This document shows positions 7,326 to 15,542 of a stretch of DNA of 22,039 nucleotides, one piece after another. Position numbers and translations under genes: made by a program. The stretch is taken from positions 1 to 22,039 of the forward strand of contig JAGHRU010000108.1 in NCBI GenBank assembly GCA_018066225.1. Reading direction: 5' to 3'. The DNA is from Candidatus Equimonas enterica (GTDB lineage Bacteria; Bacteroidota; Bacteroidia; Bacteroidales; Bacteroidaceae). Position 1 is the stretch's first letter; the number at the start of each line of letters is the position of its first letter. The notes beneath the pieces were generated by a model that ran no database searches, had not been told where the DNA came from, and saw only the letters and a list, made by a program, of their open reading frames with translations.

Positions 7326-10163
7326 ATGGAATACAACCACCAAGAGATAGAAGCCCGTCAGCGTAAGGCATGGGCAGCGCAAGGCACTTACCGCGTGACG
7401 GCACGCGAAGACAAGCCCAAGTATTATGTCCTCAACATGTTCCCCTATCCCTCGGGAGCGGGCTTACATGTGGGGCATCCGTTAGGCTATATCGCCAGCG
7501 ACATCTATGCCCGCTACAAGCGTCTGCAAGGCTACAATGTCCTCAACCCAATGGGCTACGATGCCTACGGTCTGCCTGCCGAGCAGTATGCCATACAGAC
7601 GGGGCAGCACCCTGCCGTTACGACGGAGAAGAACATCGCCCGCTATCGTGAGCAACTCGACAAGATAGGTTTCTCCTTCGATTGGAGCCGAGAAGTGCGC
7701 ACCTGCGACCCGCAGTATTACCACTGGACGCAGTGGACTTTCGAGCAGATGTTTGGCAGTTACTACTGCTACGACGCTGGCAAGGCAAAGCCTATCGCTG
7801 ACCTCGTGCGCCATCTCGAAGCACAGGGTACGGCAGGTCTGCATGTGGCTGAGAGCGAGTCGCTCGACCTGACCGCCGAGCAGTGGCGCGCCATGAGCGA
7901 GACCGAGCAGCAGCAGGTGCTGATGAACTATCGCTTGGCCTATCTCGGCGAGACGATGGTCAATTGGTGTCCCAAACTCGGCACGGTGCTCGCCAACGAT
8001 GAAGTCGTAGATGGTGTCAGTGAGCGCGGTGGCTATCCCGTGGTGCAGAAGCGCATGAAGCAGTGGTGTCTGCGCGTCAGTGCCTATGCCCAGCGTCTGC
8101 TCGACGGACTGGACACCATCGACTGGAGTGACAGCATCAAGGAGACGCAACGCAACTGGATAGGCCGCAGCGAAGGTACGGAGATGCAGTTTAGCGTCAA
8201 GGACAGCGACGTGAAATTCACCATCTTCACCACTCGCGCCGATACCATCTTCGGCGTTACCTTCATGGTGTTGGCCCCTGAGAGCGAACTGGTGGCCACG
8301 CTGACTACCCCCGAGCAGAAAGCCGCCGTAGATGCCTATCTCGAAGCCACCAAGAAGCGCACCGAGCGCGAACGCATTGCCGACCGTCGCGTGACGGGTG
8401 TGTTCTCGGGTGCTTATGCCGTCAATCCCTTCACGGGCGATGCCATCCCTGTGTGGATAAGCGATTATGTGCTCTCTGGCTATGGCACAGGTGCCATCAT
8501 GGCTGTGCCAGCGCACGATAGCCGCGACTATGCCTTCGCCAAACATTTCGGCCTGCCTATTATTCCCCTTGTCGAAGGGGCTGATGTCAGCGAGCAGAGT
8601 TTTGATGCCAAGGAAGGCATCGTTATGAACTCACCCGCAGCGGGTAAGCAAACCTTGGACGGCTTTACGCTCAACGGCCTTACTATTAAGGAGGCTATCG
8701 CCCGCACCAAAGCCTTCGTCGAGGCACACCACATGGGACGCGTGAAAGTGAACTATCGCCTCCGCGATGCCATCTTCTCGCGCCAGCGCTATTGGGGCGA
8801 GCCTTTCCCAGTCTATTATAAGGACGGTATGCCGCACATGATACCCGAGACCTGCCTGCCGCTGCTGCTGCCCGAGGTGAGCAAGTTCCTGCCTACCGAG
8901 AGCGGAGAGCCGCCACTTGGCAACGCCGAGTGCTGGGCTTGGGATACCAAGACCAACAAGGTGGTGAGCAATACGCTTATCGACCACCAGAGCGTCTTCC
9001 CATTAGAACTCAGTACGATGCCCGGCTTCGCAGGCTCTTCGGCCTACTATCTGCGCTACATGGATCCGCACAACGATGCAGCCTTGATAGGTAGCGATGC
9101 AGCGGCTTACTGGCAGAGTGTCGATCTCTATGTTGGCGGCAGTGAACACGCTACGGGACACCTCATTTACAGCCGTTTCTGGGATAAGTTCCTCTACGAC
9201 CTCGGCGTGAGCCATAGCGACGAGCCCTTCCGTAAACTTGTCAATCAAGGTATGATACAGGGACGTTCCAACTTTGTCTATCGCATCAAGGACACCAATA
9301 CCTTCGTTAGCCTTGGTCTGAAGCAGCAGTATGACACGACGCCCATCCATGTAGATGTCAATATAGTCAGTGGCGATGTGCTCGATGTGGAAGCCTTCCG
9401 CCAGTGGCGTCCAGAGTATAAGGACGCGGAGTTTATCCTCGAAGACGGCAAGTATGTCTGCGGTTGGGCTGTGGAGAAGATGAGTAAGTCGATGTACAAC
9501 GTAGTCAATCCCGACCTTATCGTCGAGAAGTATGGTGCCGACACCTTGCGCCTCTACGAGATGTTCCTCGGCCCTATTAGCCAGTCGAAGCCTTGGGACA
9601 GCAACGGCATTGACGGCTGTTACCGTTTCCTTAAAAAGTTGTGGAACCTCTATTTCTCGGGCGACACTTTCGCCATTAGCGACGATGCCCCCAAGAAGGA
9701 GAGTCTCACTACGCTGCACAAACTCATCAAGAAGGTGACGGAAGACATTGAAGCGTTTAGTTACAACACCAGTGTGCCTGCCTTTATGATTGCCGTCGGC
9801 GAACTGCAACAGCAGAAGTGCGTCAGCCGCGCTGTGCTCGAGCCCTTGGCTGTCTTGCTCGCGCCGTTTGCACCGCACATCGCCGAAGAACTCTGGCACC
9901 GCATGGGGCACACCGATAGCATCTGCGATGCGCAGTGGCCTAAGTGCGACGAGCAATATCTCGTGGCCGATAGCGTCACTGTGGGTGTGCAGTTCAACGG
10001 TAAGACACGCTTCACGCTCGACTTCCCTGCCGATGCCACCGCACAGCAGATGCAGGACATCGCTCTCGCTGCTGAGCAGACAGCCAAATATACCGAAGGC
10101 TTCAAAGTGGTCAAGGTGATTGCCGTCCCTGGCCGCATTGTAAACATCGTACTCAAAAAGTAA
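7326..10163 (+). CDS. leuS: Leucyl-tRNA synthetase
   Basis: The 945-residue class Ia synthetase carries the HIGH-type motif HVGH (residues 48-51, in PYPSGAGLHVGHPLGY) and KMSKS (718-722). The CP1 editing domain is present (TTRADTIFG near 301-309; GYGTGAIMAVPAHDSRD near 385-400) and should hydrolyse mischarged norvaline- or isoleucine-tRNA(Leu). Before KMSKS is a long insertion with IKDTNTFVSLGLK and DVNIVSGDVLDVEAF, consistent with a leucine-specific domain. The C-terminal anticodon-binding and tRNA-interacting domains are complete. The ATG at 7326 fits the family start; a longer frame from 7260 would overlap the end of typA and adds unrelated residues. The next gene starts 3 bases after the stop. 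Confidence 0.98.
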   Translation: MEYNHQEIEARQRKAWAAQGTYRVTAREDKPKYYVLNMFPYPSGAGLHVGHPLGYIASDIYARYKRLQGYNVLNPMGYDAYGLPAEQYAIQTGQHPAVTTEKNIARYREQLDKIGFSFDWSREVRTCDPQYYHWTQWTFEQMFGSYYCYDAGKAKPIADLVRHLEAQGTAGLHVAESESLDLTAEQWRAMSETEQQQVLMNYRLAYLGETMVNWCPKLGTVLANDEVVDGVSERGGYPVVQKRMKQWCLRVSAYAQRLLDGLDTIDWSDSIKETQRNWIGRSEGTEMQFSVKDSDVKFTIFTTRADTIFGVTFMVLAPESELVATLTTPEQKAAVDAYLEATKKRTERERIADRRVTGVFSGAYAVNPFTGDAIPVWISDYVLSGYGTGAIMAVPAHDSRDYAFAKHFGLPIIPLVEGADVSEQSFDAKEGIVMNSPAAGKQTLDGFTLNGLTIKEAIARTKAFVEAHHMGRVKVNYRLRDAIFSRQRYWGEPFPVYYKDGMPHMIPETCLPLLLPEVSKFLPTESGEPPLGNAECWAWDTKTNKVVSNTLIDHQSVFPLELSTMPGFAGSSAYYLRYMDPHNDAALIGSDAAAYWQSVDLYVGGSEHATGHLIYSRFWDKFLYDLGVSHSDEPFRKLVNQGMIQGRSNFVYRIKDTNTFVSLGLKQQYDTTPIHVDVNIVSGDVLDVEAFRQWRPEYKDAEFILEDGKYVCGWAVEKMSKSMYNVVNPDLIVEKYGADTLRLYEMFLGPISQSKPWDSNGIDGCYRFLKKLWNLYFSGDTFAISDDAPKKESLTTLHKLIKKVTEDIEAFSYNTSVPAFMIAVGELQQQKCVSRAVLEPLAVLLAPFAPHIAEELWHRMGHTDSICDAQWPKCDEQYLVADSVTVGVQFNGKTRFTLDFPADATAQQMQDIALAAEQTAKYTEGFKVVKVIAVPGRIVNIVLKK

Positions 10164-10166
10164 TCT

Positions 10167-11126
10167 ATGTTAGGCAACGCACACCATGTCTATCGTGAGG
10201 TTAGGGACTATGTCATCATTACCCTCGGCCTCATAGGCTACGCCTCTGGCTTCACCTGTTTTCTCCTGCCGCATCAGATACCCTCGGGCGGTGTGACGGG
10301 TGTTGGCTCGGTCATCTTCTTTGCAACGGGCTTCCCCGTACAGTGGTCGTTCTTCATCATCAACGGCCTTCTGCTCGTGGCGGCTGTCAAGACCTTGGGC
10401 TGGAAGTTTTGCGTCAAGACCATCTATGCCGTCTTTATGCTGACCTTCCTCCTCGGCGTGGCACGCGAAGGGATGCTCTATTATGCGGCGCAGCATAGCG
10501 AACTCCTGCGCAGTCCGCAAGGCTTGCCGCAGTTGGTGGACGATGCCTTCATGTCGTGCATCATAGGCTCTGCAGTACAGGGCATGAGTATCGGCTTCGT
10601 CTTTCTCAACAACGGTAGCACCGGAGGCACGGACATCGTAGCGGCGATTATCAATAAGTACAAGGATGTCTCGCTGGGACAGATTATCATGCTCTGCGAC
10701 TTCTGTATCATCAGCAGTTCACTGCTCATTCCCGGCTTCACCATCAGCAACCTGCTCTATGGTTTCTGCACCCTCATCATCTGTAGCCTCATGGTCGATT
10801 TTGTCGTCGATAGAGGCCGTCAGTCGGTGCAGTTCTTCATCTTCTCCAAGGAGTATGAGGCCATTGCCGAAGAGATTACCCGCCTGCACCGTGGCGTTAC
10901 CGTCCTCTCTGGTCAAGGCTGGTACACCAAGACGGAGCGTAAGGTGCTCGTCGTAATGGCCAAGAAGCGCGAGAGCGGCATCATCTTCCGCATTATCAAC
11001 GCCATCGACCCCGCAGCCTTCGTCACGCAGAGCAAGGTCATCGGTGTCTTTGGCGAAGGCTTTGATCAGTTCAAAGTCAAGGCCGAGAAAAAGGAAAACG
11101 TAAAGGAAACAACGCCAAAGCCATGA
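10167..11126 (+). CDS. YitT family membrane protein with C-terminal DUF2179 domain
   Basis: The 319-residue protein has about five to six hydrophobic segments in its first 205 residues (for example DYVIITLGLIGYASGF and SFFIINGLLLVAAVKTLG). They include the family's glycine-rich stretches IPSGGVTGVGSVIFF and GFVFLNNGSTGGTDIVAAII. A soluble domain at about 220-305 (YEAIAEEITRLHRGVTVLSGQGWYTK and later IDPAAFVTQSKVIGVFGEGF) matches DUF2179, which resembles small ligand-binding regulatory domains. The biochemical role of YitT proteins is not settled; transport has been proposed. The gene begins 3 bases after leuS and its stop overlaps the rdgB start by 4 bases (ATGA), so it is firmly within the operon. 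The lysine- and glutamate-rich tail looks disordered. Confidence 0.92.
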   Translation: MLGNAHHVYREVRDYVIITLGLIGYASGFTCFLLPHQIPSGGVTGVGSVIFFATGFPVQWSFFIINGLLLVAAVKTLGWKFCVKTIYAVFMLTFLLGVAREGMLYYAAQHSELLRSPQGLPQLVDDAFMSCIIGSAVQGMSIGFVFLNNGSTGGTDIVAAIINKYKDVSLGQIIMLCDFCIISSSLLIPGFTISNLLYGFCTLIICSLMVDFVVDRGRQSVQFFIFSKEYEAIAEEITRLHRGVTVLSGQGWYTKTERKVLVVMAKKRESGIIFRIINAIDPAAFVTQSKVIGVFGEGFDQFKVKAEKKENVKETTPKP

Positions 11127-11713
11127 GAACACTTGTCATAGCCACCAACAATGCCCATAAACTCTCCGAGATACGCGCTATGGTGGGCGATAGGCTACAT
11201 ATCATCTCCCTCGACGAACTGGGCTGTCACGACGACATCCCAGAGACCGCTGATACCCTTGAAGGCAACGCGCTGCAAAAGGCGCGCTATATCTACGACC
11301 GCTACCACTGCGATGTCTTTGCTGACGATACCGGGCTGGAAGTGCGGGCTCTCGGTGGCCGTCCCGGAGTGCATACGGCCCGCTATGCTTTTCCCGACCG
11401 CCACGACCCCGAGGCCAACAATGCGAAACTCCTGGCCGAACTGCAAGACAAAGCCGACCGCCACGCACAGTTTCGCACCGCTATCGCCCTCATCCTCGAC
11501 GGCAAAGAATACCTTTTCGAGGGAAAAGTTGAGGGCGACATCGTGACGGCACTACGCGGCAGCGAAGGCTTTGGCTACGACCCTATCTTCGCGCCTACCG
11601 AGGGCGAGGGTAAGACTTTCGCCGAGCTGGGCGTGGAGGTTAAAAATCGCATCAGCCACCGTGCCCGCGCCGTGGCTGCGCTTTCCGACTTCTTGCTGCG
11701 TCAGCCGTGCTGA
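11123..11713 (+). CDS. rdgB: RdgB/HAM1 family non-canonical purine NTP pyrophosphatase
   Basis: The 196-residue protein begins with the diagnostic ATNNAHKLSEI, which binds the triphosphate. It contains the acidic pair D68-D69 in FADDTGLEV, the GRPGVHTARYA loop, GSEGFGYDPIF (about 146-156) and SHR (178-180) that contacts the base. RdgB hydrolyses dITP, ITP and XTP to the monophosphate and pyrophosphate, keeping deaminated purines out of DNA and RNA. Its ATG overlaps the stop of the YitT gene (ATGA), indicating translational coupling. All catalytic residues I can judge are intact. Confidence 0.96.
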   Translation: MRTLVIATNNAHKLSEIRAMVGDRLHIISLDELGCHDDIPETADTLEGNALQKARYIYDRYHCDVFADDTGLEVRALGGRPGVHTARYAFPDRHDPEANNAKLLAELQDKADRHAQFRTAIALILDGKEYLFEGKVEGDIVTALRGSEGFGYDPIFAPTEGEGKTFAELGVEVKNRISHRARAVAALSDFLLRQPC

Positions 11714-11757
11714 CTTGCGCTCCTTTCTTTCCCTGTTTACCCTACACCAAGACTTTT

Positions 11758-14115
11758 ATGCGCTATTATCTTCTCCCTCTCCTGCTCCTGTGCCTCTCGC
11801 TGACGGCGCAGGCGCAAAGTCTGTGGACCACTCATCTCGCTTACCACAACGCCCAGCAATGCGTCATCAGTGGTAGTCATGTCTATGGCCTCTTTGGCGG
11901 CAACCTGCTCGACTACGACACCGAAGATGGCAGTGTGCAGTTTTTGGAGCGTGGCAATGCTGGGCTCAGTGCCATGAAAATCGTGCAGATAGGGCTTAGC
12001 GAGGCAGCACATACGCTCGTCTTGGCCTATGCCGACGGTAACATAGACCTCGTAGATACGCGTGACGGCACGGTCTGCAACTTGCCGCAGTACGCCCATG
12101 TCACCGACGAAACACCGGAGTTTACGCGGCTTCGCGTCATCGGCACCTCTGCGCTGCTATGCACCTCGGGCGGTGTGATATGGGTCGATGTGGCGCGGCG
12201 TGAGATACGCGGTTACTACAAGGTAGGTGCGGCCAAGGACGCGGCTATCTTCGACAACAACCTTTGGGTGGCTATGCGTGACAACAACAACCTGTACCGC
12301 TGCCTGCTCTCTGCCAATATGCAAGACATCAGCCAGTGGCAGCCCGTCCTTGCCTTCAAGGACATCGTGCTGCTGCCCGCTGATGACGTGATGTATATCA
12401 CCTCCTCTGGTGGTTCTGCCGAGTATGTTGGGCTTGTAGCGATGGACGCACTGCCCGAGAAGCAAGGCGACGGCTGGCACAACCTCCGCCTTGTGAGTTC
12501 GCACGTCTATCGTGATGGCACGCTGACCTCTGACGGCGTAGTGCTGTGGGATGAGGCTACTGTGGCTTGCTATGACGGTGGCGATACGCCCGTGGCTGCC
12601 TTCGATGCCTTGCCCGCCACCCCGATGTGGGTGACGGGACGCTACGATCGTGAACTCTGGGTGTGCGAAGGCATGACAGGCATACAGCACTATAAGGTCA
12701 AGGACGGCCAATTGCAGCGCGACGATGTCGTTATTGGCGGCTATGGACCGCACTACGACCAGTGCTACAACATGCATTTCGAGGGCAACCGTCTCCTTGT
12801 GGCAGGTGGCTATCTCGACTGCGAGAACGACGCACTGCGCCAGCCTTTTGCCCCGATGGTCTATGAGGATGACCGTTGGTCGCTCTTTGAAGTGCCTACG
12901 GCCGATGCAGGCTATATCGGCTCACGCTTTGAGGCGGTGACGAGTTTCGTACAAGACCCCGAAGACGCAGCCCACCATTTCGTCGCAACGGCGCGAACGG
13001 GGATTTACGAGTACCGTGATGGCCGCATCGTGCGGCAATATACCGAAGGGAACTCCGCCTTTCGCACGGCAGCCACTGATGGCAATCTCAACTATGTCCG
13101 CACCGGTGCGCTCATCTACGATAAGGACCACAATCTGTGGGCGGCCAACAACTCGCAACGCGACACCATACTCTATGTGCTCCGCCACGGCGAGAAGGAG
13201 CAGTGGACGCCAGTCTATGTGGATAAATTGGCGGGGGCTGTCAAGATGGAATATGCCATGTTTGACACCGATGGACGCTTGTGGATGACGCAGCGCTGGT
13301 GGAACAAGCAAGACCCTGGCCTTCTTTGTCTGGACTACAACGGTACTATCACGAATTTGAACGACGATATTGCCACCTATCGCTCCTCTTTTACCAACAC
13401 CGATGGCACTACCTATGCTGCTATCAACCCCACTTGCACGGCGCAGGATCGCAGTGGGCGGATTTGGGTTGGCACGACGACGGGCGTTTTCCTCGTCGAT
13501 GATCCTGCGGCGTACAGCAGTTCCAATTTCCTCGTCTCGCAAGTCAAAGTGCCGCGTAATGATGGCACCAACTACGCTGATTACCTCCTTGGTGGCGTCA
13601 GCATCAGTTGCATCGCCATCGATGGTGCCGATCGCAAATGGATAGGGACGACCAGCAGCGGGGTCTATCTGGTCTCCAGCGATGGTCTCGTCACTATCGC
13701 TCATTTCGATGAGACCAACTCGCCGCTTCTTTCGTCCGCCATCCTCAGCCTCGCCATCAATGATGAGAGCGGAGAGGTCTTTATAGGTACGGACAAAGGA
13801 CTCATCTCTTACCGTGGCGACGCTACGCAGCCTCAGACGACGCTTTCGCGTGACAACATTCGCGTCTTCCCCAATCCAGTTCGCCCCGACTACTATGGCG
13901 ATATCACTATCCAAGGCCTTGTAGATGACTGCGAGGTGAAAATCGTATCGACGGCAGGACAGGCTATCGCAGTGGGGCGCAGCAATGGCGGCACCTTCCG
14001 TTGGGACGGCCGCAACATAGGCGGCGAGCGTGTCGCAACGGGGGTCTATTACGTCATGATAGCCACGGCTGATGGCAAACAGTCTATCGCCGCGAAATTG
14101 GCGATAGTTCGCTGA
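11758..14115 (+). CDS. porZ: Type IX secretion system protein PorZ
   Basis: The 785-residue product starts with a signal peptide (MRYYLLPLLLLCLSLTAQAQ), followed by a beta-propeller-rich body. Propeller-like repeats include IWVDVARREIRGYYKVGAAKD, and a later two-component-regulator-propeller-like part has IWVGTTTGVFLVDD, KWIGTTSSGVYLVSS and VFIGTDKGLISYRG. The C-terminal 85 residues (from about 701, NIRVFPNPVRPDYYGDITI, ending AKLAIVR) form a type IX CTD with the PNP motif, a tATG-VYYVMI strand and a basic end. This matches PorZ of Porphyromonas gingivalis: two propellers plus a CTD, part of the outer-membrane attachment complex with PorU, PorV and PorQ, handling anionic LPS. The ATG at 11758 is preferred because the signal peptide starts there; an earlier GTG at 11707 would overlap rdgB and add a non-signal-like stretch. 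Last gene of the typA-leuS cluster. Confidence 0.85.
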   Translation: MRYYLLPLLLLCLSLTAQAQSLWTTHLAYHNAQQCVISGSHVYGLFGGNLLDYDTEDGSVQFLERGNAGLSAMKIVQIGLSEAAHTLVLAYADGNIDLVDTRDGTVCNLPQYAHVTDETPEFTRLRVIGTSALLCTSGGVIWVDVARREIRGYYKVGAAKDAAIFDNNLWVAMRDNNNLYRCLLSANMQDISQWQPVLAFKDIVLLPADDVMYITSSGGSAEYVGLVAMDALPEKQGDGWHNLRLVSSHVYRDGTLTSDGVVLWDEATVACYDGGDTPVAAFDALPATPMWVTGRYDRELWVCEGMTGIQHYKVKDGQLQRDDVVIGGYGPHYDQCYNMHFEGNRLLVAGGYLDCENDALRQPFAPMVYEDDRWSLFEVPTADAGYIGSRFEAVTSFVQDPEDAAHHFVATARTGIYEYRDGRIVRQYTEGNSAFRTAATDGNLNYVRTGALIYDKDHNLWAANNSQRDTILYVLRHGEKEQWTPVYVDKLAGAVKMEYAMFDTDGRLWMTQRWWNKQDPGLLCLDYNGTITNLNDDIATYRSSFTNTDGTTYAAINPTCTAQDRSGRIWVGTTTGVFLVDDPAAYSSSNFLVSQVKVPRNDGTNYADYLLGGVSISCIAIDGADRKWIGTTSSGVYLVSSDGLVTIAHFDETNSPLLSSAILSLAINDESGEVFIGTDKGLISYRGDATQPQTTLSRDNIRVFPNPVRPDYYGDITIQGLVDDCEVKIVSTAGQAIAVGRSNGGTFRWDGRNIGGERVATGVYYVMIATADGKQSIAAKLAIVR

Positions 14116-14181
14116 TTTATGCCGCCTAAATGCCTAAATTGCACTTTTTTTGCCCTGAAATCAAAAAAAATGCCTTAATAA

Positions 14182-14213
14182 TTTGGAGGAAACGATAAGA
14201 AAATATAAATTTG
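14182..14213 (+). promoter_or_regulatory. Bacteroidota-type promoter for the HU gene
   Basis: TTTG at 14182-14185 and TAAATTTG at 14206-14213 are spaced by 20 bp and match the Bacteroidota consensus. The start of transcription near 14220 would give a leader of about 80 bases before the ATG at 14302. A small hairpin (14227-14249, containing GGCA-taaa-TGCC) lies at the start of this leader; its meaning is unknown. Confidence 0.82.
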
Positions 14214-14301
14214 CAAGCAACTACGGTGCGGATTGGCATAAATGCCGCATTCTTGCGCCCAAAATACGTTTGATATTTTTCATCACCTAAATAATAACAT
14301 T

Positions 14302-14574
14302 ATGAATAAGACTGAACTCATCAAGGCAGTAGCCGCAAAGGCCAACCTCACTCAGGCTCAGGCAAAGGTAGCCGTTGAAGCAACTTTCAACGAAGTAGCA
14401 GAATCTCTTAAGAAAAAGGAGGCTGTAATGCTTCTCGGCTTCGGTAACTTCACCCTTAAGGATAAACCTGCTGGTACGGCTCGCAATCCTCAGACTGGTG
14501 CTACCATCAAGGTGCCCGCTAAGACGGTCATCAAGTTTAAGCCCGCTACTGCTGTTGCAGACGCTGTGAAGTAA
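14302..14574 (+). CDS. hup: HU family DNA-binding protein
   Basis: The 90-residue product is a full-length HU/IHF-type histone-like protein. It has helices at the start (NKTELIKAVAAKANLT), the turn motif GFGNF (46-50), the DNA-binding arm with RNPQTG (61-66) whose proline intercalates into DNA, and a C-terminal strand/helix IKFKPATAVADAVK. HU dimers bend and compact DNA. The ATG at 14302 is chosen over an upstream in-frame ATG at 14242 because the family begins MNKTEL. The 14242 frame would also add an unrelated stretch lying within the leader. It has its own promoter and a strong terminator, so it is monocistronic and likely abundant. Confidence 0.97.
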   Translation: MNKTELIKAVAAKANLTQAQAKVAVEATFNEVAESLKKKEAVMLLGFGNFTLKDKPAGTARNPQTGATIKVPAKTVIKFKPATAVADAVK

Positions 14575-14596
14575 TAGCCGCATAGCGACAAACCAT

Positions 14597-14634
14597 AGGC
14601 CACGACGCTACATTCGTAGTTGTCGTGGCCTTTT
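14597..14634 (+). terminator. Intrinsic terminator of hup
   Basis: Arms AGGCCACGAC (14597-14606) and GTCGTGGCCT (14622-14631) are perfect complements, with an extra inner stem CTAC/GTAG. A T-run (cctttt, then gtgttg) follows at once. It lies 22 bases after the hup stop. Confidence 0.85.
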
Positions 14635-14657
14635 GTGTTGTGGCCAAACGAAAAGCA

Positions 14658-14708
14658 GATGCCCTGCCTATGTGCACCATGCGGGCGGTGCAGGATAGGC
14701 AGGGCATC
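14658..14708 (-). terminator. Intrinsic terminator of the fumarate reductase operon
   Basis: Arms 14658-14671 (GATGCCCTGCCTAT) and 14695-14708 are perfect 14-bp complements. The inner part can pair further (TGCACC/GGTGCA). Read on the minus strand the stem is followed by tgcttttcgttt, a T-rich tail. It is the second of two hairpins downstream of frdB and faces the hup terminator, so the two convergent units are well insulated. Confidence 0.78.
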
Positions 14709-14731
14709 GATAGTGTGTGCCAAAGGTGGCG

Positions 14732-14771
14732 GCGTAGCCATCCGCTGCCCATCGGGGCTGGGTGGCTACGC
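14732..14771 (-). other. Stem-loop immediately after frdB
   Basis: Arms 14732-14743 (GCGTAGCCATCC) and 14760-14771 (GGGTGGCTACGC) pair over 12 positions with one wobble-type mismatch and a 16-base loop. It begins 7 bases after the frdB stop on the minus strand and lacks a U-run, so it is more likely an mRNA 3'-end stabiliser or attenuating structure than the main terminator. Confidence 0.6.
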
Positions 14772-14778
14772 TGCGTTG

Positions 14779-15537
14779 TTAGTCGGCGAGTTTAGCCTTG
14801 AGGAACTCGCGATTGAGGCGAGCGATGTTGGCGATGGACTCGTTCTTGGGACATACGGCTTCGCAGGCGCGGGTGTTGGTGCAGTTGCCGAAGCCGAGTT
14901 CGTCCATCTTGGCCACCATGTTCTTCACGCGGCGAGCAGCCTCTACGCGGCCTTGGGGCAGGAGAGCGAACTGGGAGACCTTGCTGCTGACAAAGAGCAT
15001 GGCAGAGCCGTTCTTACAAGCAGCGACGCAAGCACCGCAGCCGATGCAGGTGGCGCAGTCCATAGCCTCGTCGGCATCCTCCTTGGGGATGAGGATGGCG
15101 TTGGCGTCCTGTGCCTGACCCGTGCGGATGGTGGTGTAGCCACCAGCAGCCATAATCTTGTCGAAGGCGGAGCGATCCACCATGCAGTCCTTGATGACGG
15201 GGAAGGCTGCCGAGCGCCAAGGCTCTACGGTGATGACGTCACCTTCGTGGAAGCGACGGATGTAGAGTTGGCAGGTGGTAGCGCCAGCAGCGGTCTTGCC
15301 GTGGGGCGTGCCGTTGATGTAGAGGGAGCACATGCCACAGATACCTTCGCGGCAGTCGTGGTCGAAGACGAAAGGCTCTTTGCCTTCGTTGATGAGCTCC
15401 TCGTTCATGATGTCGAGCATCTCAAGGAAACTGGTGTCGTCGGGGATGTTTTGCATGTGCTTCTCCTCGAAGTGACCTTGGTCCTTGGGGCCGTTCTGCT
15501 TCCAGTAGCGAACGGTAAAACTTATATTCTTTGCCAT
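14779..15537 (-). CDS. frdB: Succinate dehydrogenase/fumarate reductase iron-sulfur subunit
   Basis: The 252-residue protein has the three cluster sites of the family. A plant-type [2Fe-2S] site uses C62, C67, C70 and C89 (DCREGICGMC and a distant Cys). The ferredoxin-like site CIGCGACVAAC supplies C164, C167 and C170 to [4Fe-4S] and C174 to [3Fe-4S]. The distal motif CTNTRACEAVCP adds C219 and C225 to [3Fe-4S] and C229 to [4Fe-4S]. It passes electrons between the haem membrane subunit and the flavoprotein. The gene starts 5 bases after the frdA stop. An additional cysteine, C161, precedes the usual motif. Sequence style is that of B-type (Wolinella/Bacteroides-like) enzymes, which in fermenting Bacteroidales mainly reduce fumarate to succinate. 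Confidence 0.96.
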   Translation of the reverse strand: MAKNISFTVRYWKQNGPKDQGHFEEKHMQNIPDDTSFLEMLDIMNEELINEGKEPFVFDHDCREGICGMCSLYINGTPHGKTAAGATTCQLYIRRFHEGDVITVEPWRSAAFPVIKDCMVDRSAFDKIMAAGGYTTIRTGQAQDANAILIPKEDADEAMDCATCIGCGACVAACKNGSAMLFVSSKVSQFALLPQGRVEAARRVKNMVAKMDELGFGNCTNTRACEAVCPKNESIANIARLNREFLKAKLAD

Positions 15538-15542
15538 GATGA

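Noticed and set aside
11707..11757. Upstream GTG start for porZ
   Set aside because: It overlaps the end of rdgB and adds residues before a signal peptide that begins cleanly at ATG 11758.
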